DNA of 64,000 bases, taken from Algoriphagus marincola DSM 16067 (lineage in GTDB: Bacteria; Bacteroidota; Bacteroidia; Cytophagales; Cyclobacteriaceae). The stretch is taken from contig NZ_KE386898.1 in the NCBI RefSeq assembly GCF_000429405.1, forward strand, positions 253,631 through 317,630, read 5' to 3'. Under the pieces are notes generated by a model. The model was not told the DNA's origin, searched no databases, and saw nothing but the letters and a program-made list of their open reading frames with translations. Positions 45,546 through 54,104 of the stretch are shown here, one piece after another. Both the position numbers and the translations under genes were made by a program. The stretch's first letter is position 1. Each line of letters begins with the position of its first letter.

Positions 45546-47207
45546 TTAGTCCAGCTTTCCTTCGGTGTCTTTAAAATCTCCAATTACTCTTGCACCGCTA
45601 TTGATTTGAACATCACCGTAGATGGTGATGACATTATCTTCACCGACAAACTCTAAGGTAGCTCCGCTATTTAGTCTCAAATCGCCGTAGATTACCGTGC
45701 TTCCTGTCAATCGAAGTGTTGAATTACTATTAACATTGATGCTGGTGTTTTTGCGATACTGGCCAAAGGCAAAGGATCCTACTACATGCATCAATCCATT
45801 GCTATTGATATTGAGGTTATTCTCAATGGCCAAGGATCCACAGAATAGAAACTCCCCGCCGATATTTACATTTTTCAATTGAGCAGAACCGCTATAGGCT
45901 GCTTTTTCATTTCCGTTGATGTTGAGATTGGAATTTCCACGATAAGGATCCAAGCCTTCGCAACTAACTCCTGAGCCTTCATCATCCTCATCGTCGTCGT
46001 CATCATCATACTTTTTGATTTTTAGAATTTGAATACCTCCATTTCCTGTAGCCACGAAGATAAACTCGTCCTCAAAACGGACGAAATTTGACGAACCGTC
46101 AAGATCCAAAACTCCATACAGTTCTATATCATCCTCATCGTCTACATCGGCGATAGAGATTCCCGCAGCCCCGTTTGCCATGAATAGTAGCTCATCGTCC
46201 ACAGAAACAGCATTTGTAACCACATCACCCGGCTCTACATTCTCTGGGTTGATGGGAATAGCAACTAGGCTTTCTTCCTGACCATTTGACATTCGATAGA
46301 TACCGGCTCCATTTCTTCCCTTTGCGATATAAAGATACCCGTCTTCAATATCGATAGTTCGCTTGGCTTGGGCTTCATCTGACTCGGTATTGATGCTACT
46401 AACCTCGCTCAATGAGTTGGCATTAAGAACTAAAGCTCCCGACGTTCCATCCAAAATTGCAATGCGATTGTCTTCGTGGGCAACACTTCTCAAGTCACCG
46501 CTTTCACGCTCTTCAAGTTTGACAAAGCTCCGGTCAAAAAGTGTCAAGGCACCATCGCTACCACTGACAATAGCGGTAAACTGACTGCTGGCAGTGACAT
46601 CAGTGGCCACAAATCCAGGGACTGAAAAATATCGGAAATCAGAAGTAAACTGTCCATCAGAGACACTTACCACTCCAAGATTGGCAGGGCCATCGACATC
46701 CATCTGATCGATATCCATTCCCATGGCTAGGAACAATAACCCGTCTCGATATTCTACTGCGCTGACATCAGCATGCTTGAAAATCACTTGTGAGACTATC
46801 TTTGGTTTGTAGGCATCAGAAATATCTATGATTTCTACAGCGCCAAGAAATGTCGGTCCGGCAGTATTGTACGCCACATAAGCGTACTCATCATCAATAT
46901 CTACATGGGTGGCCTGTAGTGTATTGCCTTCATATACTGGAGAGGAAGCTTGGGATACAAGTACAAGAGATATTTTCTCAGCATCATCATCATCCAAAAC
47001 TCTCCCCGAAGGATTAGATGGAGCGGTGATTCCTATCACGCCTCCGCCCTCAAGGCTTAGACGTTGACTCAACTCATCGGAGTTGGTATTGATAAGTACA
47101 GTTGGGTCCGACGGGTTTTCAATCGGATCATTACATGCAAAAATCGTAGCTGTCATAAACGCTGCGAGTAGCAAAGCATTTATTTTACTGTTATGTTTTG
47201 ATTTCAT
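45546..47207 (-). CDS. LVIVD-repeat lipoprotein with C-terminal beta-helix
   Basis: A 553-residue predicted lipoprotein (FACND, Cys25). Residues about 70-400 are LVIVD-type beta-propeller repeats: THVDIDDEYAYVAYNTAGPTFLGAVEIIDISDAYKPKIVSQ and later GVISIAD- or IQILKI-like blades. An acidic linker DDDDDEDDEGSG follows. The last 140 residues form a bactofilin-like or right-handed beta-helix region of short parallel turns (NLNINGNEKAAYSGSAQLKNV, NNLNINSNGLMHVVGSFAFG, TLRLTGSTVIYGDLRLNSGA). It is probably a cell-surface or periplasmic scaffold or binding protein. Function is unknown. Confidence 0.7.
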   Translation of the reverse strand: MKSKHNSKINALLLAAFMTATIFACNDPIENPSDPTVLINTNSDELSQRLSLEGGGVIGITAPSNPSGRVLDDDDAEKISLVLVSQASSPVYEGNTLQATHVDIDDEYAYVAYNTAGPTFLGAVEIIDISDAYKPKIVSQVIFKHADVSAVEYRDGLLFLAMGMDIDQMDVDGPANLGVVSVSDGQFTSDFRYFSVPGFVATDVTASSQFTAIVSGSDGALTLFDRSFVKLEERESGDLRSVAHEDNRIAILDGTSGALVLNANSLSEVSSINTESDEAQAKRTIDIEDGYLYIAKGRNGAGIYRMSNGQEESLVAIPINPENVEPGDVVTNAVSVDDELLFMANGAAGISIADVDDEDDIELYGVLDLDGSSNFVRFEDEFIFVATGNGGIQILKIKKYDDDDDDEDDEGSGVSCEGLDPYRGNSNLNINGNEKAAYSGSAQLKNVNIGGEFLFCGSLAIENNLNINSNGLMHVVGSFAFGQYRKNTSINVNSNSTLRLTGSTVIYGDLRLNSGATLEFVGEDNVITIYGDVQINSGARVIGDFKDTEGKLD

Positions 47208-47904
47208 GTCTTGTAAAATGTTTTTTGTAATTATATAAATGAAATATAAAATTCAGCTTTTTTATTATTGATTATAAATTATTTAAAATCGCTCGAATAT
47301 AAATTAAGTTAATTATATAATCCAAAAATTATTTTATATAAAATTTTAAATATTTTAGCATGCGTATATTTCATAACTATTATTTTGTTGTTTGTTGATA
47401 AATCAATGTTAGTAAATTGATTTTTGAGTAATTAGGCATTTTTTTCAAAATCCTGAATAAAAAAATTAGCCTTCATTGATACCACAGACGATCCTACCAT
47501 AGGGTCCCAGTCTGTGGCGGTCCTAAGCCAAAAGAGAGAACTCCAGGATACTAGCCCTTTTATTCCCGCTGATTTCGGAGATAACGAATACCATCATTTT
47601 ATTTACCAAAACAGAAAATTTCCTGATGATCGATTTGATACTTTGCTCTTTTTTCAGTTGCCGTCTTCTGTGTCTTTATAGAGAAGACTCTACTACAGCT
47701 TTTAGGTGTTTGGAGACACAGACCGAGGCGAAACCTCCGTTATTTCACCGAACGAAGTGAGGTATATTTCGCGATGCGTGTTTCAATCGTATTTCCAATA
47801 ACTATGTATTTCATTGTCTGCCATCTTGTCACTTTTTCTCAATTGGAACAGGCATTGATAATTCCCAATAGTCAATAATTGTATTCACTAAAACGATTTA
47901 TACC
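47208..47904 (+). other. 697-bp intergenic region with palindromic repeats
   Basis: No gene is seen. The first 250 bp are very AT-rich and should hold the promoter of the divergent lipoprotein gene. The rest is made of repeats. A hairpin at 47482-47517 has CCACAGAC/GTCTGTGG with an inner ATCCTA/TAGGGT stem. TCTGTGTCT at 47667-47675 pairs with AGACACAGA at 47714-47722. A TTTCACCGAACGAAGTGAGG segment near 47738 is a diverged copy of part of the MITE-like element at 52567-52683. The htpG promoter must lie at the end of this region. Confidence 0.55.
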
Positions 47905-49794
47905 ATGCAGGAAAAAGGTACCATCTCGATTCATACCGAGAACATTTTCCCCATTATCAAAAAATTCCTCTACTCAGATCATGAGATTTTTCTTCGCGAA
48001 TTGGTTTCCAATGCCGTCGATGCTACTCAGAAAATCAAGCGTTTGGCGACATTGGGTCAGTACAAAGGCGAATTGGGTGATATCACCGTGGAGGTTTCCT
48101 TCGATGAGAAAAAGAAAACCATCACCATCTCGGACAAAGGTCTTGGGATGACAGCAGAGGAGATCAAAAAGTACATCAATCAGATCGCCTTCTCCGGTGC
48201 GACTGAGTTTGTGGAGAAGTTCAAAGACGCCAAAGATGCCAATGAAATCATCGGTAAGTTTGGTTTGGGATTCTATTCTGCCTTTATGGTGGCCAAAAAT
48301 GTAGAAATCCATACGCTTTCCTATCAAGACGGGGCCGAACCTGCCATTTGGACCTGTGATGGTTCGACCGAATTTGAGATCAAAAAAGGCAAACGCAAGA
48401 CTCGCGGTACAGATATCATTCTTCACATCAACGAGGACTCAGAAGAGTTTCTCGACAAGTGGAAGCTGCAGGGAATTCTGGACAAATACTGCAAATTCCT
48501 GCCTGTTCCGATCAAGTTTGGCACCAAGAGCGAATCCGTAGAGGACGGTGTCGATGACAAAGGTGAGAAGAAGTGGAAATCCGTCGAAGTGGACAATATC
48601 ATCAATACCACTTCCCCGATTTGGACCAAGTCGCCCAGTGATTTGAAGGATGAGGACTACTTGAATTTTTACAAGGAACTCTATCCGATGAGCGAGGATC
48701 CGCTTTTCTGGATTCACCTGAATGTGGACTATCCATTCAACTTGACCGGAGTATTGTACTTCCCAAAAGTGAAGAACGAGTTCGAATTGCAGCGCAATAA
48801 AATCAAGCTTTTCAGCCGTCAGGTATTTATAACCGACGAGGTGAAGGACATTGTGCCTGAGTTTTTGATGTTGCTTCACGGGGTAATTGATTCTCCGGAT
48901 ATTCCATTGAACGTATCGCGAAGCTTTTTGCAGGCGGATGGTAATGTGAAGAAGATCAATAACTACATCACCAAAAAGGTAGCTGACAAACTTTCCGAAC
49001 TGTATAAAAAAGACCGGAAAGCCTATGAGGCTAAGTGGAATGACATTGGCCTTTTCGTGAAATACGGTATGATCTCGGAGGATAAGTTCTACGAGAAAGG
49101 TAAGGAATTTACTCTGCTAAAAAACACCAAGGACGAATACTTTACCCTTGACGAATACACCGAGAAAGTCAAAGCCATTCAGACCAATAAAGACGATCAG
49201 ACGATTTTCTTATACGCCACAGATGTAGATAAGCAGGATAGCTTTATCGCCTCGGCCAATAAGAAAGATTACGATGTGTTAGTTTTGGATTCGCCGATCG
49301 ATAGCCACTTTATTCAGCATATCGAAACCAAGCTCGACAAAACCCAATTGAAGCGTGTGGATGCCGATGTGGTGGAAAAGCTGATTCAGAAAGAAGATTC
49401 TTATGCCAACTTGCTCACCGAAGATCAAAGCAAGCAGGTGAAGGAACTCTTCGAAAAAGCGATCGATAACAAGTCCTACTCGGTAGAGATCGAAGGACTT
49501 AGCCCGGAGGAAATGCCGGTCACCATCACCATGGAAGAGTGGATGAGAAGAATGAAGGACATGGCCCAGACGGGCGGTGGAGGTCCGATGAGCTTCTATG
49601 GACAGATGCCGGATAGCTACAAAGTGGCGATTAATGGAAACCATCCCGTAGTGGACAAGATTCTGAAAGCAGAAGGCGAAGAAGCCCAATTGCAACTCGC
49701 CAAGCAAGCTTTTGATCTAGCTAAGCTTTCTCAAGGCTTGCTGACTGGAAAAGATCTGACTGCCTTTGTGAAGCGAAGTGTAGAGTTGATTTAA
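47905..49794 (+). CDS. htpG: Molecular chaperone HtpG (Hsp90)
   Basis: A 629-residue Hsp90 family ATPase. The GHKL ATP-binding domain shows ELVSNAVDATQKIKRL (Glu and Asn of the N-box), TITISDKGLGMTAEEI, SGATEF and GKFGLGFYSAFMVA. The middle domain includes the catalytic Arg region LPLNVSRSFLQ as DIPLNVSRSFLQAD. The C-terminal dimerisation domain ends near the stop; there is no MEEVD, as expected in bacteria. The start at 47905 gives the family's usual EKGTISIHTENIFPI beginning. Confidence 0.97.
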   Translation: MQEKGTISIHTENIFPIIKKFLYSDHEIFLRELVSNAVDATQKIKRLATLGQYKGELGDITVEVSFDEKKKTITISDKGLGMTAEEIKKYINQIAFSGATEFVEKFKDAKDANEIIGKFGLGFYSAFMVAKNVEIHTLSYQDGAEPAIWTCDGSTEFEIKKGKRKTRGTDIILHINEDSEEFLDKWKLQGILDKYCKFLPVPIKFGTKSESVEDGVDDKGEKKWKSVEVDNIINTTSPIWTKSPSDLKDEDYLNFYKELYPMSEDPLFWIHLNVDYPFNLTGVLYFPKVKNEFELQRNKIKLFSRQVFITDEVKDIVPEFLMLLHGVIDSPDIPLNVSRSFLQADGNVKKINNYITKKVADKLSELYKKDRKAYEAKWNDIGLFVKYGMISEDKFYEKGKEFTLLKNTKDEYFTLDEYTEKVKAIQTNKDDQTIFLYATDVDKQDSFIASANKKDYDVLVLDSPIDSHFIQHIETKLDKTQLKRVDADVVEKLIQKEDSYANLLTEDQSKQVKELFEKAIDNKSYSVEIEGLSPEEMPVTITMEEWMRRMKDMAQTGGGGPMSFYGQMPDSYKVAINGNHPVVDKILKAEGEEAQLQLAKQAFDLAKLSQGLLTGKDLTAFVKRSVELI

Positions 49795-49856
49795 AACCTT
49801 TGAGGTCTCAGAGACCTCGAAGTAAAACCAATTTAATTGAGAAGGAAATTTTTCCT

Positions 49857-49886
49857 AAATCCCCGTCAAATCGACGGGGATTTTTT
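49857..49886 (+). terminator. Rho-independent terminator of htpG
   Basis: A 10-bp stem AATCCCCGTC/GACGGGGATT with loop AAATC and a T-tract, about 60 bp after htpG. A smaller perfect hairpin GAGGTCT/AGACCTC lies before it at 49802-49818. Confidence 0.9.
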
Positions 49887-49936
49887 ATTCCCCACTCCCG
49901 TACTAGGCTATTCCAAGAATTGGCTTATTTTTGTTT

Positions 49937-50350
49937 ATGCTTTCCAAAAAGACCAAGTACGCCCTACACGCCCTGACTTACCTCGGCAAGCATCGGGATG
50001 AAAAAACCGTTCTGATCCATGATATTGCCGAAGAGCATGGGATCTCCCATAAGTTTCTGGAGAATATTCTGCTCGAACTCAAAAAGGCCGGTATCCTCGG
50101 CAGTAAAAAAGGAAAGGGAGGTGGCTACTACCTGATCAAAGATCCCAAGGAAATTCCGCTATCCAAAGTCATTCGACTCCTTGATGGACCCATTGCCTTG
50201 CTTCCCTGTGTCAGCCTCAACTACTACGAACCTTGCTCCGAATGCAAGGACGAGGCCACTTGCGGCATCAATAAGGTCATGATTCAAGTTCGTGATGAGA
50301 CGCTTAAAATACTGGAAAACAAGACTTTAGAAGATATTTTAAAAACTTAA
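49937..50350 (+). CDS. Rrf2 family transcriptional regulator of the sulfur locus
   Basis: A 137-residue Rrf2 winged-helix repressor. I use the ATG at 49937; a TTG at 49931 would add two residues. The N-terminal DNA-binding domain is MLSKKTKYALHALTYLGKH...IHDIAEEHGISHKFLENILLELKKAGILGSKKGKGGGYYL, closely family-typical. The C-terminal part has four cysteines in C-x8-C-x2-C-x5-C (PCVSLNYYEPCSECKDEATCGI), which could hold an Fe-S cluster or sense thiols, as in IscR/NsrR relatives; CymR-type members sense cysteine metabolism through a partner. The gene is 76 bp upstream of DUF2061-cysH, so control of sulfate assimilation is the natural inference. Confidence 0.88.
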   Translation: MLSKKTKYALHALTYLGKHRDEKTVLIHDIAEEHGISHKFLENILLELKKAGILGSKKGKGGGYYLIKDPKEIPLSKVIRLLDGPIALLPCVSLNYYEPCSECKDEATCGINKVMIQVRDETLKILENKTLEDILKT

Positions 50351-50372
50351 CAAAATTTTTTCCCTATAAAGT

Positions 50373-50389
50373 CTATAAAAAAGATAGGG
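50373..50389 (+). promoter_or_regulatory. Candidate Rrf2 operator upstream of the cysHDN genes
   Basis: CTATAAAAAAGATAGGG contains the inverted half-sites CTAT/ATAG spaced by seven bases. A further CCCTAT at 50362-50367 is inverted relative to ATAGGG. The same motif with the same spacing occurs at 54105-54121 before sir. It lies just upstream of a -7 box. Confidence 0.4.
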
Positions 50390-50395
50390 TTTATA

Positions 50396-50403
50396 TACTT
50401 TTG
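50396..50403 (+). promoter_or_regulatory. Candidate -7 box of the DUF2061-cysHDN operon
   Basis: TACTTTTG fits TAnnTTTG, 23 bp before the DUF2061 ATG and 6 bp after the candidate operator, where a bound repressor would block RNA polymerase. Confidence 0.45.
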
Positions 50404-50426
50404 CTTTCACAATTCGTGAAAAACGC

Positions 50427-50705
50427 ATGATTCTAGACCAACCTCTTAAGAAGGTATTCGAAACCAAGCCCGGGAAAGACAGCAATCTGAAAAGCTTGCT
50501 GAAGTCCATTTCCTGGCGAATCGTCGGAACCTTAGATACCATCATCATTTCATTCATTATCACCGGTCAGTTGACGATGGCCTTGTCTATCGGTTCGGTG
50601 GAGGTGATCTCGAAGATTTTACTCTACTATCTCCATGAGCGGGTCTGGGAGTCCGCCACCAAAACCAAAACAGCAGATGCAGAAAAAGAATATGCAAGAC
50701 CTTGA
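50427..50705 (+). CDS. DUF2061 membrane protein
   Basis: A 92-residue membrane protein with two helices and the DUF2061 core: SLLKSISWRIVGTLDTIIISFIITGQLTMALSIGSVEVISKILLYYLHERVWE. Such proteins are often found beside cysteine or sulfate genes in Bacteroidota, and here the gene opens the cys operon and overlaps cysH by 14 bp. A role in transport or in anchoring a sulfur enzyme is possible, but nothing biochemical is known to me. The C-terminal KTKTADAEKEYARP tail is cytoplasmic in the likely topology. Confidence 0.85.
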   Translation: MILDQPLKKVFETKPGKDSNLKSLLKSISWRIVGTLDTIIISFIITGQLTMALSIGSVEVISKILLYYLHERVWESATKTKTADAEKEYARP

Positions 50706-51378
50706 GAGCCGTTTAGATCAATTAAGCGCTGTTGAAGGCTTAGCGCTGATCGCGGACCTCTTTCCTGGGAAAGTAGTTTTTTCGACTTCACTGGGTCAAG
50801 AAGATCAGGTGATCACCCAGTTGATCGCTTCTCAAAATCTCCCGATTCAGATCTTTTCGCTGGATACGGGCAGATTGTTTCCGGAGACCTTGGAGCTCTT
50901 GGCACGAACTGAAAGCAAATACAAGACTCGCATCAAGGTTTACTATCCTGATCGGGAGTCTGTCGAAAGTTTGGTGACGGATATCGGAATCAATGGCTTT
51001 TATGAGTCAGTCGAAAACCGCAAATCCTGCTGCTATGTACGCAAAGTGGAGCCTTTGAAAAGAGCGCTAGCCGGGAATGAGGTCTGGGTCACCGGGCTTC
51101 GTTCTGAGCAAAGCGCCAATCGAACCTCCATGAAACGTATCGAATGGGATGAAGCCAATCAGATCTTGAAATACAATCCGCTGTTGGATTGGTCTTTTGA
51201 TCAGATGATCACCTACATCGAGGAGTATAAGATTCCGTACAATCCGCTGCATGACAAAGGGTACATCAGCATCGGTTGTGCTCCCTGTACGCGAGCCATT
51301 CTTCCCGGAGAAGATCCCCGCGCCGGAAGATGGTGGTGGGAAGATTCAAAAAAGGAGTGTGGGTTGCATTCCAGATAG
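50692..51378 (+). CDS. cysH: Adenylylsulfate (APS) reductase, CysH family
   Basis: A thioredoxin-dependent reductase turning activated sulfate into sulfite. The ATG at 50692 gives a 228-residue protein; 50677 is an alternative. Both overlap the DUF2061 gene. The PP-loop fold has VVFSTSLGQEDQVITQL and SLDTGRLFPET. Paired cysteines KSCCYVRKVEPL and IGCAPCTR are the CC...CxxC ligands of a [4Fe-4S] cluster, found in APS reductases and absent from classical E. coli-type PAPS reductases. The C-terminal ECGLH carries the catalytic Cys. Together with the absence of an APS kinase gene (cysC) in the cluster, this supports APS as substrate. Confidence 0.93.
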   Translation: MQDLESRLDQLSAVEGLALIADLFPGKVVFSTSLGQEDQVITQLIASQNLPIQIFSLDTGRLFPETLELLARTESKYKTRIKVYYPDRESVESLVTDIGINGFYESVENRKSCCYVRKVEPLKRALAGNEVWVTGLRSEQSANRTSMKRIEWDEANQILKYNPLLDWSFDQMITYIEEYKIPYNPLHDKGYISIGCAPCTRAILPGEDPRAGRWWWEDSKKECGLHSR

Positions 51379-51416
51379 CTGTGGTCATTTTGCAGAAGGC
51401 AGAAGTCTGATATTGA

Positions 51417-51537
51417 CGTCACTGCGAGTCCCGCAGGGCGAAGCAGTCTCCAAAGCGGGGAATTGTGATATAGATTGCTTCGGGCCAGCAAAATAAATTG
51501 TAATAAAGAAATGATCGTTTGGGCCCTCGCAATGACG
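51417..51537 (+). repeat. 121-bp inverted-repeat (MITE-like) element in the cysH-cysD gap
   Basis: The ends CGTCACTGCGAG (51417-51428) and CTCGCAATGACG (51526-51537) are inverted with one mismatch. A second inner pair, GCGAAGCAGTCT and AGATTGCTTCG, is also inverted. A related half-element starts at 52484. It has no coding capacity. It enlarges the gap between cysH and cysD to about 200 bp and its RNA would fold strongly. Confidence 0.7.
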
Positions 51538-51576
51538 CTCAAACACGTAAATCGCACTTCATAACTCGTAAATTCT

Positions 51577-52476
51577 ATGTCAAACCTATTCATACCTAAT
51601 CCCAAAGAAGCAGAATCGATCCATATCCTGAGAGAAGTGGCGGCGCAGTTTGAGCGTCCGGTTCTGCTTTTTTCCGGGGGAAAAGATTCCATCACCTTGG
51701 TGAGATTGGCACAAAAAGCCTTTTTCCCCGCTAAAATCCCTTTTCCACTCTTGCATGTGGATACCGGGCATAATTTTCCTGAGACCATTGAGTTCCGGGA
51801 TCAACTTGTCAAGGAACTGGGCTTGGAGTTGATCGTTAGAAAAGTGCAGGACTCTATCGATCAGGGGAAAGTTCGCGAAGAAAAAGGACGCTATGCCAGC
51901 CGAAATACCCTTCAGACTACTACGCTGCTTGATGCGATCGAGGAATTTAAATTTGACGCTTGTATCGGTGGGGCAAGAAGAGATGAGGAAAAAGCCCGGG
52001 CTAAAGAGCGGGTATTTTCCGTGAGGGATGATTTTGGCCAATGGGATGAAAAAAATCAGCGTCCGGAGCTTTTCGATATGCTCAATGGGAAGATTCAGGT
52101 GGGGCAAAATGTCCGTGTATTTCCGATTTCCAATTGGACTGAGTTGGACGTTTGGGAATATATCCGAACGGAGAATATTTCAATCCCTAGCATCTACTTT
52201 GCCCATAAGCGGGAAGTGTTTTTCCGCGATGGCTTGATCTGGACCGCCAATGAGCATGTCTACCGAGAGCCTCATGAAAAAGTCATTGAAAAATGGGTTC
52301 GATTCAGGACCGTCGGAGATATGACTTGTACCGCGGCGGTGCTCTCAGAAGCGACTTCCCTGGATGATGTGGTTGCTGAAATTCGGGAATCCAGCATATC
52401 CGAGCGGGGAGCAAGAATCGACGATAAGCGATCAGAAGCGGCGATGGAAACGAGGAAGAAGGTAGGATATTTTTGA
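51577..52476 (+). CDS. cysD: Sulfate adenylyltransferase subunit 2 (CysD)
   Basis: A 299-residue catalytic subunit of ATP sulfurylase, which makes APS from ATP and sulfate. The PP-loop is RPVLLFSGGKDSITLVRLAQKAF. LHVDTGHNFPETIEFRD, ACIGGARRDEEKARAKER and NWTELDVWEYI are family motifs, and the C-terminal RGARIDDKRSEAAMETRKKVGYF is nearly invariant in CysD. It acts as a complex with the GTPase CysN, whose gene is 219 bp downstream across two repeat elements. Confidence 0.97.
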   Translation: MSNLFIPNPKEAESIHILREVAAQFERPVLLFSGGKDSITLVRLAQKAFFPAKIPFPLLHVDTGHNFPETIEFRDQLVKELGLELIVRKVQDSIDQGKVREEKGRYASRNTLQTTTLLDAIEEFKFDACIGGARRDEEKARAKERVFSVRDDFGQWDEKNQRPELFDMLNGKIQVGQNVRVFPISNWTELDVWEYIRTENISIPSIYFAHKREVFFRDGLIWTANEHVYREPHEKVIEKWVRFRTVGDMTCTAAVLSEATSLDDVVAEIRESSISERGARIDDKRSEAAMETRKKVGYF

Positions 52477-52483
52477 TTTGGAG

Positions 52484-52545
52484 CGTCATTGCGAAAAGGA
52501 GGAACAGCCTGCCCCGTACGAATGTCGGGGACGACGAAGCAATCT
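52484..52545 (+). repeat. Half copy of the CGTCATTGCGA repeat
   Basis: CGTCATTGCGA at 52484-52494 and ACGAAGCAATCT near 52534-52545 match the left end and inner part of the 51417-51537 element. A small CCCCG/CGGGG hairpin lies between them. The right half is absent. It starts 8 bp after the cysD stop. Confidence 0.6.
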
Positions 52546-52566
52546 TTAAATAAAATAGAAACACCA

Positions 52567-52683
52567 TTGAAATACGATAGAAATAGGTCCCGCAAGCGGG
52601 ACGAAATACTTGGCTTGAACCAATGGCTAATATTTCGCCGAACGCAGTGAGGCTTATTTCAAACTATTTCCACCGTATTTCAA
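52567..52683 (+). repeat. 117-bp MITE-like element with 20-bp terminal inverted repeats
   Basis: Bases 52567-52586 and 52664-52683 are inverted copies with two mismatches (TTGAAATACG...AGAAATAG and CTATTT...CGTATTTCAA). Inside are a GTCCCGC/GCGGGAC hairpin and the ATTTCGCCGAACGCAGTGAGG segment that recurs, diverged, near 47738. It ends 12 bp before the cysN start codon, so the cysN leader is largely made of repeat DNA. Confidence 0.7.
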
Positions 52684-52695
52684 AAAGAAGATAAA

Positions 52696-53955
52696 ATGGA
52701 CATACAAAACCGAAAACTCATCAAAATCGCCACTGCCGGGTCGGTAGATGATGGCAAAAGCACGCTGATTGGTCGTTTGCTTTATGACACGCATTCCTTG
52801 ACGACGGACAAAATCGAGGCTATTGAAAGAAGTAGTAAGCAGCGGGGTTACGATTACTTGGACTTTTCGCTAGCGACCGATGGCTTGGTTGCAGAACGCG
52901 AGCAGGGAATTACCATCGACGTAGCACATATTTACTTCAATACCGATAAGACCAACTTCATCGTAGCCGATACCCCGGGTCATGTGGAGTACACCCGAAA
53001 CATGGTCACAGGAGCCTCGACTTCTCAAGTCGCCATCATCCTGATCGATGCCCGGAAAGGGGTAATCGAGCAGACTTATCGACACTTTTTTATTGCCAAC
53101 CTGCTCCGAATGAGCCATGTGGTGGTAGCTATCAATAAAATGGATTTGGTGGATTACAACGAAGATGTCTTTTTGAAAATCAAGTCGGATTTTGATGCTT
53201 TGGTAGTAAAAAGTGACTTTGAGGAGGAGCAAATCACCTTTATCCCTCTTTCTGCTTTGAAAGGAGAAAATGTAACCCGAAAGTCTGAACACATGCCTTG
53301 GTATGTAGGAAATACACTTTTGGATCATCTCGAAGTATTGGAACCGGAAGATCTTCAGGAAAGTACGGCAGCGAGATTTCCAGTACAATTGGTCATCCGA
53401 CCAAAAACTGAAGCCTATCATGATTTCCGAGGGTTTTCGGGAAAGTTATATGGTAATTCCCTGAGTGTTGGGGACCGGGTTACCCTGCTTCCTTCAGGGA
53501 CTGAATCCACGATCAAAAGCATACATTTCTTTGATCAGGAATTGGAATCGGCTTCTCCGGGTTCCTCCATTGTACTCACACTTACAGATGAGGTGGATTG
53601 TAGCCGGGGGGATATGATCGTAAAAAGCGGAGAGGCTCCGAAAAGTGAAAAGCTTGTTTCGGCTACTGTCTGTCAAGTCAATTCAAAACCTCTCCAAGTC
53701 GGTCAAAAATACACACTGCAACATGGTGTCAATCGGGTTTTGGCTAAAGTGGAGCGCATCGAGGCGAAGGTTCACGCAGACTTTTCAGGAACTGAAGATA
53801 GCGATCAATTGAAGCTCAATGATATCGGGAAGGTGCATTTCAAACTGAGTAAAGCGATTCATTTTGATGCTTACCATGAGGCAAAGCCAAACGGAGCCTT
53901 TATCTTGATTGATGAAGGAAGTTTTGATACGGTTTCGGTGGGATTTATTCAGTAA
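52696..53955 (+). CDS. cysN: Sulfate adenylyltransferase subunit 1 (CysN GTPase)
   Basis: A 419-residue EF-Tu-like GTPase that drives APS synthesis with CysD. G1 is AGSVDDGKSTLIGRLL, the switch I region contains GLVAEREQGITIDVAHIYF, G3 is ADTPGHVEYTRNMVTGAS, G4 is AINKMDLVD, and two beta-barrel domains follow. The length matches CysN alone; there is no fused CysC (APS kinase) domain, unlike CysNC or NodQ. The gene is followed by about 180 bp containing a new candidate operator before sir. Confidence 0.97.
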   Translation: MDIQNRKLIKIATAGSVDDGKSTLIGRLLYDTHSLTTDKIEAIERSSKQRGYDYLDFSLATDGLVAEREQGITIDVAHIYFNTDKTNFIVADTPGHVEYTRNMVTGASTSQVAIILIDARKGVIEQTYRHFFIANLLRMSHVVVAINKMDLVDYNEDVFLKIKSDFDALVVKSDFEEEQITFIPLSALKGENVTRKSEHMPWYVGNTLLDHLEVLEPEDLQESTAARFPVQLVIRPKTEAYHDFRGFSGKLYGNSLSVGDRVTLLPSGTESTIKSIHFFDQELESASPGSSIVLTLTDEVDCSRGDMIVKSGEAPKSEKLVSATVCQVNSKPLQVGQKYTLQHGVNRVLAKVERIEAKVHADFSGTEDSDQLKLNDIGKVHFKLSKAIHFDAYHEAKPNGAFILIDEGSFDTVSVGFIQ

Positions 53956-54104
53956 CAAGACTTCAGTATCAAGACACAAGACTTCGAAATTCATCATTCG
54001 GTGTTCGATATTCGATATTTCAAAACTTCGAACCGGGAACACTGAACCTTAAACCAAAATAACCAGCCTTGACTCTGTCTTGGCTTTTTCTAAAAACATT
54101 TACC

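Noticed and set aside
49802-49818. GAGGTCT/AGACCTC hairpin after htpG as an operator
   Set aside because: It is a short perfect hairpin right behind htpG and just before the main terminator; part of the 3' end is the simpler reading.
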